Below, one piece after another: positions 6,972 to 15,035 of a DNA stretch of 48,314 nt. Made by a program: the position numbers and the translations under genes. The stretch spans positions 1 through 48,314 of the forward strand of contig JAFUNB010000012.1 of NCBI GenBank assembly GCA_017482345.1, in the 5' to 3' direction. Each line of letters opens with the position of its first letter. Position 1 is the first letter of the stretch. This DNA comes from Oscillibacter sp. (GTDB lineage: Bacteria; Bacillota; Clostridia; Oscillospirales; Oscillospiraceae). The notes beneath the pieces are model-generated. The model ran no database searches. It was not told the DNA's origin and saw nothing but the letters and a program-made list of their open reading frames with translations.

Positions 6972-8363
6972 ATGAACGAAAAGAAAAACGTCATGGGACA
7001 GGGCGTCGTCCGGGATGCCCGGCAGTTGGGTATTCCCAAGATGCTGATCCTGGGTCTGCAGCATATGTTCGCCATGTTCGGCGCCACGGTGCTGGTCCCC
7101 ATTCTGGTTCAGGGCTATGGCTTGCCCCTGAATATTCAGACCACACTGTTGTTTGCCGGCATTGGAACCCTGTTTTTCCATTGCTGCACCAAAATGAAGG
7201 TTCCCGCTTTCCTGGGCTCTTCCTTCGCTTTCCTGGGTGGTTTTGCTGCCATGGCGAACATGGACTCCGGTGCGTATGCCACCATGGAAGCGTCTGAGAA
7301 GCTGCAGTATGCCTGCGGCGGTATCGTGGTGGCCGGCCTTTTGTATGTGGTGCTGGCTGCTATCATCAAACTGGTGGGCGTCCACAAGGTCATGCACTTC
7401 CTGCCTCCTGTGGTCACTGGCCCCATCATCATTCTGATTGGCCTGAATCTGGCTCCTTCCGCCGTGTCCAATGCCTCCACCTGCTGGTGGCTGGCCATCG
7501 TTTCCATCGCCGTCATCATCGTGGCCAACATCTGGGGCAAGGGCATGATCAAGATCGTTCCCATTCTGCTGGGCGTGGTGATCCCCTATCTGGTGGCTCT
7601 GGTCTGCAACTTTGCCGGCATGGCGATGATCGACTTCTCCGGTCTGAGTGTGCAGGGCCTGTTCGGCGGTGCTACCCCCATTCTGGGCTTCCAGCCCTTT
7701 GTCACCGATTTTGGCGGCAACATCGCCAAGTTCGATGTCTCCGGTATTCTGGTCATGGCCCCCATCGCCATTGCTACCATGATGGAGCACATCGGCGACA
7801 TTTCCGCCATCTCTGCCACTGTTGGTGAAAACTACATCGAGGATCCCGGCCTGCACCGCACCCTCATTGGCGACGGCGTTGCCACCTCTCTCTCCGCCAT
7901 GTTCGGCGGCCCCGCCAACACCACCTACGGCGAAAACACCGGCGTTCTCGTGCTCTCCAGAGTGTACGATCCCAAGGTGGTTCGTCTGGCTGCCGTCTAT
8001 GCCATCATCCTGTCCTTCAGCCCCGCCTTCGCCTATATCATCAACACCATTCCCGCAGCTATCATCGGCGGCGTCAGCTTCATCCTGTACGGTATGATCT
8101 CCGCCATCGGCGTGCGCAACGTGGTTGAGAATCAGGTGGACTTCACCAACAGCCGCAATCTGATCATTGCCGCTGTCATTCTGGTGTGCGGCCTGGGCTT
8201 CTCCAGCGGCCTGACCTTCCAGGTGGGCAGCGCCTCCATCACCCTGACCTCCCTGGCTATCGCAGCCATCGCCGGCATTGCCCTCAATGCCATCCTGCCC
8301 GGCAACGATTTCCACTTCGGCAAGAGTGCCAACGACGACACCGGCAGCCTGGGCAAGTATTGA
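6972..8363 (+). CDS. uraA: Uracil permease (NCS2 family)
   Basis: A 463-residue membrane protein of the nucleobase-cation symporter-2 family. It has the UraA-type N-terminus (LGLQHMFAMFGATVLVP, about residues 26-42), VPAFLGSSFAF (about 77-87), the substrate-site motif MMEHIGDISA (about 270) and GGPANTTYGENTGV (about 311-324). These patterns are those of uracil/H+ symporters rather than the purine/xanthine branch. The start ATG follows GAGAGGAG. Expression seems controlled by the leader peptide and terminator upstream. It is monocistronic. Confidence 0.92.
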   Translation: MNEKKNVMGQGVVRDARQLGIPKMLILGLQHMFAMFGATVLVPILVQGYGLPLNIQTTLLFAGIGTLFFHCCTKMKVPAFLGSSFAFLGGFAAMANMDSGAYATMEASEKLQYACGGIVVAGLLYVVLAAIIKLVGVHKVMHFLPPVVTGPIIILIGLNLAPSAVSNASTCWWLAIVSIAVIIVANIWGKGMIKIVPILLGVVIPYLVALVCNFAGMAMIDFSGLSVQGLFGGATPILGFQPFVTDFGGNIAKFDVSGILVMAPIAIATMMEHIGDISAISATVGENYIEDPGLHRTLIGDGVATSLSAMFGGPANTTYGENTGVLVLSRVYDPKVVRLAAVYAIILSFSPAFAYIINTIPAAIIGGVSFILYGMISAIGVRNVVENQVDFTNSRNLIIAAVILVCGLGFSSGLTFQVGSASITLTSLAIAAIAGIALNAILPGNDFHFGKSANDDTGSLGKY

Positions 8364-8375
8364 TTCCAAGACCAA

Positions 8376-8409
8376 AAGAAGAACGCCGTGATCGGCGTTC
8401 TTCTTTTTT
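8376..8409 (+). terminator. Terminator of uraA
   Basis: AAGAAGAACGCCG (8376-8388), loop TGAT, CGGCGTTCTTCTT (8393-8405), with the T run continuing to 8409. Confidence 0.9.
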
Positions 8410-8431
8410 GCTCAAAAAGTGTTGGAAATGA

Positions 8432-8459
8432 TTGACATTTGAAAAAATATCGATATAAT
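8432..8459 (+). promoter_or_regulatory. Promoter of the lysine riboswitch/lysW unit
   Basis: Consensus TTGACA (8432-8437) and TATAAT (8454-8459) with a 16-base spacer. Confidence 0.85.
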
Positions 8460-8465
8460 GGACGT

Positions 8466-8706
8466 GTTGTATGCATGATAGAGGCGCGAATGCCATCAGT
8501 ATGCTCTCCCGGACGGACAGGAATACCGGGGAGAGGGGAAAGGGACATTCGCCGAGGTTTCACGGCAGTGCCTGTCGCCGCGGAGCCGGGCTGTAGGATA
8601 AGATCCTGCGGACTGTCGTCCCAAAAGGGACGGAGCGCTGTCGTGGTTTTATATACCCTCTTTCGGGTGGTATGAAGTCATGACTCTGTCATGACTTTAT
8701 TTTTTT
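8466..8706 (+). promoter_or_regulatory. Lysine riboswitch (L box)
   Basis: The leader contains the L-box conserved elements in the right order: AGAGGCGCGA (8480-8489), AGTAT (8498-8502), GGGGAAAGG (8535-8543), GCCGAGG (8551-8557), CCGGGCTG (8586-8593) and GGACTGTC (8610-8617). An intrinsic terminator ends it just before the start codon of the transporter. Lysine binding should favour the terminator and shut off uptake. Together with the 8364-8465 stretch (terminator and promoter) this accounts for the whole 357-base gap. Confidence 0.9.
8675..8706 (+). terminator. Lysine-riboswitch terminator
   Basis: AAGTCATGAC (8675-8684), loop TCT, GTCATGACTT (8688-8697), then TATTTTTTT. It lies 14 bases before the start codon at 8721. 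Confidence 0.9.
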
Positions 8707-8720
8707 GAAGGAGAGTATTC

Positions 8721-10349
8721 ATGAACACACGAAACAACAGATGGCGTGGCATTCTGCTGGCTGTCATGGCGGCCGCCGTTCTGACGGTGCCTGCACTGGC
8801 CGCAGGTGAGGCGGAGGCCGGCCCCAGTATGTACGGCACCTTCTGGGCCATGATCCCGCCCCTGGTGGCCATCGTTCTGGCCCTGGTCACCAAGGAGGCC
8901 TATGTGTCCCTGTTCCTGGGCGTGGTGATCGGTGGTCTGTTTGTCTGCGATTTCAGCCCTGTTGCCACGCTGGACACCGTCCTGAATCAGGGCCTGGTGG
9001 ACTCCATCTCCGGCAACGCCGGCATTTTCCTGTTCCTGGTCCTGCTGGGAATCATCGTGGCGCTGATCAACGCCAGCGGCGCCTCTGCCGCGTTTGGCCG
9101 CTGGGCGGAAACGAACATCAAAACCCGCACCGGCGCCATGCTGGCCACCTTTATGCTGGGCGTGTTGATTTTCATTGACGACTATTTCAACTGCCTGACG
9201 GTGGGCTCTGTTATGATGCCGGTCACGGATCGCCACAAGATCTCCCGTGCCAAGCTCAGCTTCATCATCGACGCCACCGCAGCGCCCGTCTGCATGATCG
9301 CCCCCATTTCCTCCTGGGCTGCTGCCATGGCAGTTGCCACCGAAGGTCTGAATGTGGGCTGGGAGGGCATCGAGCTGTTTATCCGTGCCATTCCCTATAA
9401 CTTCTATTCTCTGCTGACCTTGGTCTTCGTAGTTGCCATCGCTGTCATGAAGGTGGACTACGGCCCCATGAAGCTCCATGAGATGAATGCGCGGCTCCAC
9501 GGTGAACTGGGCGCACTGGAGGAGTCCGGCGCGGAGGAGGGCAACCCCAAGGGCAAGGTCATTGATCTGGTACTGCCCGTGGTGGTGCTCATTGCCGCCT
9601 GCTTCATCGGCATGATCTATGTGGGTGGCTACTTCGGCGTGGATGCCTGGGGCGGCACCGACTATGCCGGCGACCTCTTCGGCGCATTCAGCAATACCGA
9701 CGCCTTCATCGGCCTGCCCTGGGGCGGTATCATCTCTCTGCTCTTCATCGTGGTCTACTTCCTGTGCCGCCGCGTCATTACCTTCAAGGAGGCAATGGAC
9801 GCTATCCCCAAGGGCTTCGTTGCCATGGTGCCTCCCATCATCATTCTGACGCTGGCTGTGGCCCTGAAGAATATGATCAACATGCTGGGCGCCGCTGTGT
9901 TCTTTGAGGGTCTGATGACCGGCGCGGCTGCCAGTGTTTACAGCATGCTGCCCGCCGTCGTGTTCGTGGCCGCCTGCGTGCTGGCCTTCTCCTCCGGCAC
10001 CAGCTGGGGTACCTTCAGCATCCTGATCCCCATCGTGGCCGCTATTTTCCCCGCCGGCAGCGAGCTGCTGATCATCGGTATGTCCGCCTGCCTGGCCGGC
10101 GCTGTCTGCGGCGACCACTGCTCCCCCATCTCTGATACCACCATCATGGCTTCCGCCGGCGCACAGTGCGATCACATCAACCATGTGTCCACCCAGCTGC
10201 CCTACGCCATTACTGTGGCGGCCATCAGCTTTGTGAACTACATCATTGCCGGCTTTGTGCAGAATGTTGTCGTTTGCCTGGCCACCGGTGTTGTTCTGAC
10301 GGTGGGTACCCTGTTTGTCATCAAGAAGATGACCGCTGACAAGAACTGA
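8721..10349 (+). CDS. lysW: NhaC-superfamily transporter, probable lysine transporter LysW
   Basis: A 542-residue multi-helix transporter of the NhaC Na+/H+ antiporter superfamily. Family landmarks are FIDDYFNCLTVGSVM (about residues 152-166), DATAAPVCMIAPISSWAA (about 184-201), and CGDHCSPISDTTIMASAGAQ near the C-terminus. A signal-like hydrophobic segment (residues 10-27, ending ALAAG) precedes the first family helix. NhaC-type genes behind lysine riboswitches have been proposed to be lysine transporters (LysW), and that layout is exactly what is seen. So lysine uptake, probably sodium-coupled, is the best call; Na+/H+ exchange cannot be excluded from the protein alone. The start follows GAAGGAGAG. 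Confidence 0.82.
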   Translation: MNTRNNRWRGILLAVMAAAVLTVPALAAGEAEAGPSMYGTFWAMIPPLVAIVLALVTKEAYVSLFLGVVIGGLFVCDFSPVATLDTVLNQGLVDSISGNAGIFLFLVLLGIIVALINASGASAAFGRWAETNIKTRTGAMLATFMLGVLIFIDDYFNCLTVGSVMMPVTDRHKISRAKLSFIIDATAAPVCMIAPISSWAAAMAVATEGLNVGWEGIELFIRAIPYNFYSLLTLVFVVAIAVMKVDYGPMKLHEMNARLHGELGALEESGAEEGNPKGKVIDLVLPVVVLIAACFIGMIYVGGYFGVDAWGGTDYAGDLFGAFSNTDAFIGLPWGGIISLLFIVVYFLCRRVITFKEAMDAIPKGFVAMVPPIIILTLAVALKNMINMLGAAVFFEGLMTGAAASVYSMLPAVVFVAACVLAFSSGTSWGTFSILIPIVAAIFPAGSELLIIGMSACLAGAVCGDHCSPISDTTIMASAGAQCDHINHVSTQLPYAITVAAISFVNYIIAGFVQNVVVCLATGVVLTVGTLFVIKKMTADKN

Positions 10350-10360
10350 TACGCAAAAGA

Positions 10361-10393
10361 AAAATGCCTGACCGATCGGTCAGGCATTTTTTT
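10361..10393. terminator. Bidirectional terminator between lysW and the BTAD regulator
   Basis: AAAATGCCTGACC (10361-10373), loop GATC, GGTCAGGCATTTT (10378-10390), with T runs on both strands. It serves the two convergent genes, and the minus-strand stop codon lies in its T run. Confidence 0.92.
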
Positions 10394-11591
10394 ATACACT
10401 TGGTTCCAGAGGCTGGACTGCGAAATGCAGCTTGGCGGGGGAGTGGGGATACTGGCGGTAGAACGCCCGGATCACTCGCTCGCAGACCATGCAGCTGTTT
10501 TCGTAGTTGGCCTGAGGCAGCATGAAGATGAACTGAGAGACGCTGCACCGGGAGGCGATATCGCCCCGGCGGAGGTTGCTGCAGATCACATCCTGCAGAT
10601 TCTCCATGCAGCGGTCCAGACTGCGCTTGGACAGCTCCTCGTCCTTGTTGTCCGTGGCGGACATCAGGCAGATATGCACGGCGTCGCCGCTGCGGGCCAG
10701 GGCCCGGGCTTCGGCGTGATAGATCACCCGGAAGAAATCGTAGTCGCAGAGCAGGGCACCCTTGGCGGCGGGGGGCTCCCGCAGCTGATCCCGCAGAGAG
10801 CTGATGGACAGGGCGCGGTCATTGATGGTGCGGACGGCGTCACGGTACAGGGCGCGGATCTCGTCGGAGGGCATGATGCCGAAGCTGTCAAACAGCAGCT
10901 GGCTCATATCCTCGTAGACATGGGCGGCCTCGCGCTGACGCTCCAGCGCCAGCAGCGCCTGCATCAAGTGCTGGTAGAGCTGCTCATTATAAGGTTCTAC
11001 CTCCACGGCCTTGCGGCACAGGGTGACGATGTCCTCGTGCTGGCCGGCCTCGGACAGGAGGGGAATGGTGTCCAGCAGGACCTGGATGTACAGATTGTGG
11101 AAATAGGCGGAAATGGGGACCACCCAGGGCTCGGAGGAGAGCTTGGGCAGAAAATCGCCCTGATACAGCTCCAGCGCCTTCCGATAGGCGGCCAGCTTGG
11201 TCTCCTTGTCCTCGGCGGCAGTGCCCAGACGGCACTGCTTTTCAAATTCATCCACGTCGTAGAAGAAAGGAATGTCCGTATTCCAGGCATAGTTTCCGCT
11301 GCGGCGGATGATGAGGCTGTGGCCGGCGGTGCCGTCCAGCTGATTCAGGGAGGCACGGGCCCGGTGGAACATGGTCTTGAGGGCATTGAGGGGATTGGAA
11401 CTGCCGTCCTCGTCGCTCCATAGCAGGTTGACCAGCTCCTCCTGAGAGATGGCGCGGCTGCGGCAATAGATCATATAGGCCAACAGCAGCCAGATCTTGC
11501 GGGATCGGTTATCGCTGTCGTTGATTTCCTGGTCGCCCTTGCGGATCGAAAATGTACCCAGCATGCGCACCTGAAATACGCTGTTTTCCAC
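10392..11591 (-). CDS. BTAD-domain transcriptional regulator with degenerate GGDEF-like tail
   Basis: A 399-residue regulator. Residues about 5-100 resemble the winged-helix DNA-binding domain of SARP-type activators (LLAYMIYCRSRAISQEELVN...). About 110-260 match the bacterial transcriptional activation domain (BTAD), a TPR-like helical bundle (FEKQCRLG..., ALELYQGDFLPKL, EPYNEQLYQHLMQALL). The C-terminal 130 residues look like a nucleotide-cyclase fold: RRGDIASRCSVSQFIFML occupies the place of the RxxDxxaRxGGDEFxxlL signature, so the catalytic GGDEF is SVSQF and the domain should be inactive, perhaps a sensor. The GTG start at 11591 was chosen because AAGGAGG precedes it; the in-frame upstream ATG lacks a ribosome binding site. 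It diverges from the transglutaminase-like gene. Confidence 0.8.
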   Translation of the reverse strand: MENSVFQVRMLGTFSIRKGDQEINDSDNRSRKIWLLLAYMIYCRSRAISQEELVNLLWSDEDGSSNPLNALKTMFHRARASLNQLDGTAGHSLIIRRSGNYAWNTDIPFFYDVDEFEKQCRLGTAAEDKETKLAAYRKALELYQGDFLPKLSSEPWVVPISAYFHNLYIQVLLDTIPLLSEAGQHEDIVTLCRKAVEVEPYNEQLYQHLMQALLALERQREAAHVYEDMSQLLFDSFGIMPSDEIRALYRDAVRTINDRALSISSLRDQLREPPAAKGALLCDYDFFRVIYHAEARALARSGDAVHICLMSATDNKDEELSKRSLDRCMENLQDVICSNLRRGDIASRCSVSQFIFMLPQANYENSCMVCERVIRAFYRQYPHSPAKLHFAVQPLEPSV

Positions 11592-11658
11592 GCCGTCGCA
11601 CCTCCTTTGCAGTAACAGGATTACAAATTCTTCGTTGTAATCCCCTGTGAGCGGTACC

Positions 11659-11687
11659 ATTATAATATACTGTTTGCAAAAAAGCAA
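11659..11687 (-). promoter_or_regulatory. Promoter of the BTAD regulator
   Basis: On the minus strand TTGCTT (11682-11687) and TATAAT (11659-11664) with a 17-base spacer, in an AT-rich intergenic region. Confidence 0.65.
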
Positions 11688-11770
11688 CTGAAAAAGTGAC
11701 TAAGTTACAAGAAATTTTAAAAAATGAAAATTTTTACAAAAAAGTACTTTTCTTTTTGAAACCGACCTGT

Positions 11771-11776
11771 TATACT
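11771..11776 (+). promoter_or_regulatory. Probable -10 box for the transglutaminase-like gene
   Basis: TATACT at 11771-11776. The -35 position (11748-11753, TTTTCT) is poor, so an activator may be needed; the divergently encoded BTAD regulator is an obvious candidate (inference). Confidence 0.4.
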
Positions 11777-11788
11777 ATGCTCGAACAC

Positions 11789-11810
11789 AAGCGCCAAAGG
11801 GCGCTTTTTT
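11789..11810 (+). terminator. Terminator-like hairpin in the transglutaminase gene leader
   Basis: AAGCGCC (11789-11795), loop AAAG, GGCGCTT (11800-11806), T run to 11810. It sits between the -10 box and the start codon at 11828, with no upstream plus-strand gene to terminate. Confidence 0.75.
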
Positions 11811-11827
11811 AGAGAGGGTGACAGGTT

Positions 11828-12718
11828 TTGAAGAATCGGCTGCATCATATCGTGCTGCTGGTGCTGATGATTTGCCTGCTGGCGGGAACTGTTTTTTCTG
11901 CGGAGGTCACGGAGGAGCAGCCGCTGGCTGCACCGACGGCTTCCGGTGTGCTGACAAAGTCTGCCGGAAAGGCGACCATCGACTATTCCAACACCAAGGA
12001 CGGCTACGTCATGGTAAACTACAACGCCGCTACGGCAAAGCGGCTGAAGGTCCAGGTCAAGGGACCTGCGACGACCTATACATATGATCTGATGCCCGGC
12101 CAGTGGGAGGTCTTCCCGCTGACGGAGGGCAACGGCAGCTACCAGACCTTTGTCTACGAGAATGTCAGCGGCACCCGCTATTCCACGCTGGTGTCTGCCA
12201 AGTTCAATGTGACGTTGACCAACGAGTTCGTGCCGTTCCTGCAGCCCAGCCAGTATGTGGACTACAGCGCCGCCCCCAACACCGTGGCCAAGGCCGCGGA
12301 AGTGGTGCAGGGCAAGACAAAAACGTTGGACAAGGTAAAGGCGGTCTATGACTTCGTCATCAGCCACCTGACCTATGACCACCAGCAGGCTGCCACGGTG
12401 CAGAGCGGTTACGTGCCCGATCTGGACGCCGTGCTGGAGAAAAAAACCGGCATCTGTTTCGATTATGCCGCCATGATGACGGGTATGCTCCGCAGTCAGG
12501 GCATCCCCTGCAAAATGGTGTTCGGCTATGTGGGAACCGCCTACCACGCCTGGATCAGCGTCTGGTCGGAGGAGACCGGTTGGGTGGATACGATCTATTT
12601 TGATGGAGCCAGCTGGAAGCAGATGGACCCCACGTTTGCATCCAGTGCGCTGCACAGCGGTTCTGTGAACAAGGATGTGGGAAGCAACATGGTGTATACA
12701 TCCAAGTATCAGTATTGA
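11828..12718 (+). CDS. Secreted transglutaminase-like domain protein
   Basis: A 296-residue protein with a signal peptide (KNR, hydrophobic core VLLVLMICLLAG, likely cleavage after FSA at about residue 24). The C-terminal half is a transglutaminase-like cysteine-protease fold: Cys in KTGICFDYAAMM (about 215), His in AYHAWISV (about 240) and Asp in KQMDPTFA (about 264) form the expected triad. Such exported proteins act as peptidases or cross-linking enzymes at the cell surface; the substrate is unknown. Translation starts at TTG (11828), preceded by GAGAGGGTG; no in-frame ATG precedes the signal peptide. It lies downstream of a leader hairpin and upstream of the pilus-like cluster, separated by a terminator. 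Confidence 0.87.
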   Translation: MKNRLHHIVLLVLMICLLAGTVFSAEVTEEQPLAAPTASGVLTKSAGKATIDYSNTKDGYVMVNYNAATAKRLKVQVKGPATTYTYDLMPGQWEVFPLTEGNGSYQTFVYENVSGTRYSTLVSAKFNVTLTNEFVPFLQPSQYVDYSAAPNTVAKAAEVVQGKTKTLDKVKAVYDFVISHLTYDHQQAATVQSGYVPDLDAVLEKKTGICFDYAAMMTGMLRSQGIPCKMVFGYVGTAYHAWISVWSEETGWVDTIYFDGASWKQMDPTFASSALHSGSVNKDVGSNMVYTSKYQY

Positions 12719-12725
12719 GAACACG

Positions 12726-12757
12726 AAAAAGGGCCTGTGGGGATACAGGCCCTTTTT
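12726..12757 (+). terminator. Terminator of the transglutaminase-like gene
   Basis: AAAAAGGGCCTGT (12726-12738), loop GGGGAT, ACAGGCCCTTTTT (12745-12757). Confidence 0.92.
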
Positions 12758-12777
12758 GTATCGAACAGGGAGTTTTT

Positions 12778-13815
12778 ATGAAACGACAGGAAATGACCAG
12801 CGGAGAAACTTCGGCCTTTTGTCTGGAGCTGGCGCTGTTGCTGCATGCCGGCGTATCCGTAGGTGACGGCCTTGCCCTGCTGGCAGAGGAACGGGAAAAT
12901 CCGGACTGGCTGGCAGATGCAGCCCGGCAGGCGGACAACGGTGAATCTCTGGCGCAGATCATTCGTGCCAGCGGACGGTTTCCCGCCTATGTGGCCGGAT
13001 TGCTGGCTGTGGGTGAACAGACTGGCCGGACGGAGGAGGCGCTGGAGGCGCTGTCCCGCTATTACGACAGCCGCGAGCAGATGGAGCGGCAGGTGCGAAA
13101 CGCCCTGTTGTACCCGGCCATGCTGCTGTTGATGATGCTGGCGGTGATCGTGGTGCTGCTGGCCAAGGTGCTGCCTGTGTTTGATCAGGTGTACGCCTCC
13201 CTGGGCGGTCAGCTGACCGGCGTGGCCGCCGGATTGCTGGCGGCGGGCCGGATTCTGGATCGTGCGCTGCCGGCGCTCTGCGTGCTGTTGGCGGCAGTCG
13301 TGGTGCTGGCGGCGGTATTCGCTGCGGGAGGAACGGTGCAGAAGCGGATGGTGGCCTGGTGGCAGTGCCGCCGGGGCGACCGGGGCGTCAGCCGCAAGCT
13401 GAACACCGCCCGTCTGGCCCAGGCGCTGGCCATGGCGCTGCGCAGCGGCCTGCCGCTGGAGGAGGCGCTGACGCTGGCAGAAGAACTGCTGGGCGAGGAG
13501 GCACCGGACGCGCAGCGCTGCCGGGAATGCCGGGAGCGTCTGGAGCAGGGCGAGGATCTGGCCGCGGCGCTGAAAGCGGCGGAGGTGCTGCCTGCGGCGG
13601 AGTGCCGGCTGGTGGCGCTGGGTGACCGGAGCGGCAGCTGCGATGCCGTGATGGAGGAGGTCTCCCGCCGTCTGACGGAGGAGAGCGAGCAGGCCCTGAA
13701 CGAGCTGCTGGGCCGTGTGGAGCCGGCGCTGGTGCTGGGCACGGCCCTGCTGGTGGGCGTGATTTTGCTGTCTGTGATGCTGCCGCTCATGAACATCATG
13801 GCGGCCCTTGGGTGA
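12778..13815 (+). CDS. Type II secretion/type IV pilus inner-membrane protein (GspF/PilC-like)
   Basis: A 345-residue protein with two GspF-type cytoplasmic domains, each followed by membrane helices. The first has the signature GRFPAYVAGLLAVGEQTGRTEEALEAL-type pattern (about residues 61-87). The second has LAQALAMALRSGLPLEEAL (about 214-232). Hydrophobic segments are at about 109-140, 162-180 and 320-342. It would be the platform protein anchoring a pilus or pseudopilus motor. It begins a tight cluster of four small pilin-like genes and a PilT-like ATPase. The start follows CAGGGAG. Confidence 0.88.
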   Translation: MKRQEMTSGETSAFCLELALLLHAGVSVGDGLALLAEERENPDWLADAARQADNGESLAQIIRASGRFPAYVAGLLAVGEQTGRTEEALEALSRYYDSREQMERQVRNALLYPAMLLLMMLAVIVVLLAKVLPVFDQVYASLGGQLTGVAAGLLAAGRILDRALPALCVLLAAVVVLAAVFAAGGTVQKRMVAWWQCRRGDRGVSRKLNTARLAQALAMALRSGLPLEEALTLAEELLGEEAPDAQRCRECRERLEQGEDLAAALKAAEVLPAAECRLVALGDRSGSCDAVMEEVSRRLTEESEQALNELLGRVEPALVLGTALLVGVILLSVMLPLMNIMAALG

Positions 13816-13819
13816 TGGT

Positions 13820-14116
13820 ATGAGAGTACGAATGATCGCGTGCGGCGCCGCGCTGATGGCGGTGCTGCTGGTGTTTTCTCTGGCGCTGCGGCAGGTGGAT
13901 GTCAGCCGGAAGGCGGAGGGCGTCCGGATTCTGGAGGAGTCCGTCCGCCGGAGCGCGGCGGCCTGCTACGCGGCGGAGGGCATGTATCCTCCGGATCTGG
14001 CGTATCTGCAGGAGCATTACGGCCTGCAGATCGACGGAAGCCGGTATACGGTCTGCTATTCTGTATTCGGCGCCAATATGATGCCGGATATCACCGTTTT
14101 GGAGACGGTTTCATGA
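13820..14116 (+). CDS. Small membrane-anchored pseudopilin-like protein (GspG-like tail)
   Basis: A 98-residue protein: an N-terminal hydrophobic segment (about residues 5-22), a helical stretch, then YAAEGMYPPDLAYLQEHYGL, a pattern like the C-terminal part of GspG/PilE-type pseudopilins. There is no canonical prepilin peptidase site (G then F-x3-E), so processing is doubtful. The ATG at 13820 was chosen over the TTG at 13808. It starts 4 bases after the GspF-like gene and its stop overlaps the next start, indicating coupled translation within the cluster. The role is inferred from context. Confidence 0.6.
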   Translation: MRVRMIACGAALMAVLLVFSLALRQVDVSRKAEGVRILEESVRRSAAACYAAEGMYPPDLAYLQEHYGLQIDGSRYTVCYSVFGANMMPDITVLETVS

Positions 14117-14613
14117 AAGACGAAAAACGAACTTCACAATCCATCGGAAGCCTTGCGGCGCTGCTGCTGTTTGCGGTGTTTGCCGTCTGCGTGCTCTCCG
14201 TTCTGCTGACCGGCGCCGGAGCCTACCGGCGTCTGGCGGCGCGGGATCAGGCGGCCTTTGACAGCCGCACGGCGGCCCGCTATGTGACCACGCGGATCCG
14301 GCAGGCGGACCGGGCGGAGAGTTTCTCCCTGCGCCGGCTGGACGGCGTGGATGCCATGGTGCTGACGGAGCAGATCGACGGAACCGGGTATGAGACCTGG
14401 ATCTACTGCTATGACGGCCAGCTGAGGGAGCTGTTCATCCGTGAGGATGCCCAGGCGCAGGCGGAGTCCGGCGAGACGATCCTGGCCATGGAGTCCCTGT
14501 CCGTGCGGTGGGACGAGACCTGCGCGGGCCGGCTGCTGGTGGGCATCGAAACAGAACGCGGCAGGGAGGAGCTTGTGCTGTACCTGCGCTGCGGAGAGGG
14601 GGCGGCCGCATGA
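14113..14613 (+). CDS. DUF4860-like membrane-anchored protein of the pilus cluster
   Basis: A 166-residue protein with one N-terminal hydrophobic segment (about residues 13-34) and a soluble domain resembling DUF4860, a family found in Firmicute pilus-like clusters. The topology (short N-in tail, one helix, beta-rich outside domain) is that of a pseudopilin, though no cleavage motif is visible. Starts and stops overlap both neighbours by ATGA, so the five small genes form one translational unit. No enzymatic motif is seen. Confidence 0.65.
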   Translation: MKDEKRTSQSIGSLAALLLFAVFAVCVLSVLLTGAGAYRRLAARDQAAFDSRTAARYVTTRIRQADRAESFSLRRLDGVDAMVLTEQIDGTGYETWIYCYDGQLRELFIREDAQAQAESGETILAMESLSVRWDETCAGRLLVGIETERGREELVLYLRCGEGAAA

Positions 14614-15035
14614 GAAACAAAGCGCCCCTTGCCTTGATGGAGCAGCTGGTGATGGTGCTGGTGTTCGCGCTGGCGGCGGCCCTTTGCGTGCAGGCCTTCG
14701 TGCTGGCGGACAACCGTTCCCGGGAGATGGAAAACCGGGACCGTGCGCTTCTGGAGGCCCAGAACGCGGTGGAAACTCTGAAAAGCTGCGGCGGCGATTA
14801 CCGGGCGGCGGCACAGCTGTGCCGGGGCACCTGGGAGGATACCGCTGTGCAGGTGTTTTATGACGAAGCATGGCAGACAGTGGAGGAAGACCGCGCGGTC
14901 TATACCCTGACCATCGCGCCGGCGGCCAGCGGACATCCGCTGCTGGGCCGGGCGGAGGTCTCGGTTTATGAGACGGAGGGCGGCCAGCTCTGCACGCTGC
15001 CGGCAGCCTGGCAGGAGGTGGATGCGTATGCGTAA
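14610..15035 (+). CDS. Prepilin-like protein
   Basis: A 141-residue protein whose start resembles a type IV prepilin: KAP followed by LALMEQLVMVLVF aligns with the FTLIELLVV segment and keeps the glutamate at position +5. The invariant glycine at -1 is replaced by proline, so the usual peptidase cleavage is uncertain. A single hydrophobic helix (about residues 7-29) and a soluble domain follow. The start ATG overlaps the preceding stop and lies after GAGAGGGGG. Confidence 0.65.
   Translation: MRNKAPLALMEQLVMVLVFALAAALCVQAFVLADNRSREMENRDRALLEAQNAVETLKSCGGDYRAAAQLCRGTWEDTAVQVFYDEAWQTVEEDRAVYTLTIAPAASGHPLLGRAEVSVYETEGGQLCTLPAAWQEVDAYA

Noticed and set aside
13808-13819. Alternative TTG start for the small pseudopilin-like gene
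   Set aside because: Adds only four residues inside the end of the GspF-like gene; the ATG at 13820 is the more usual start.
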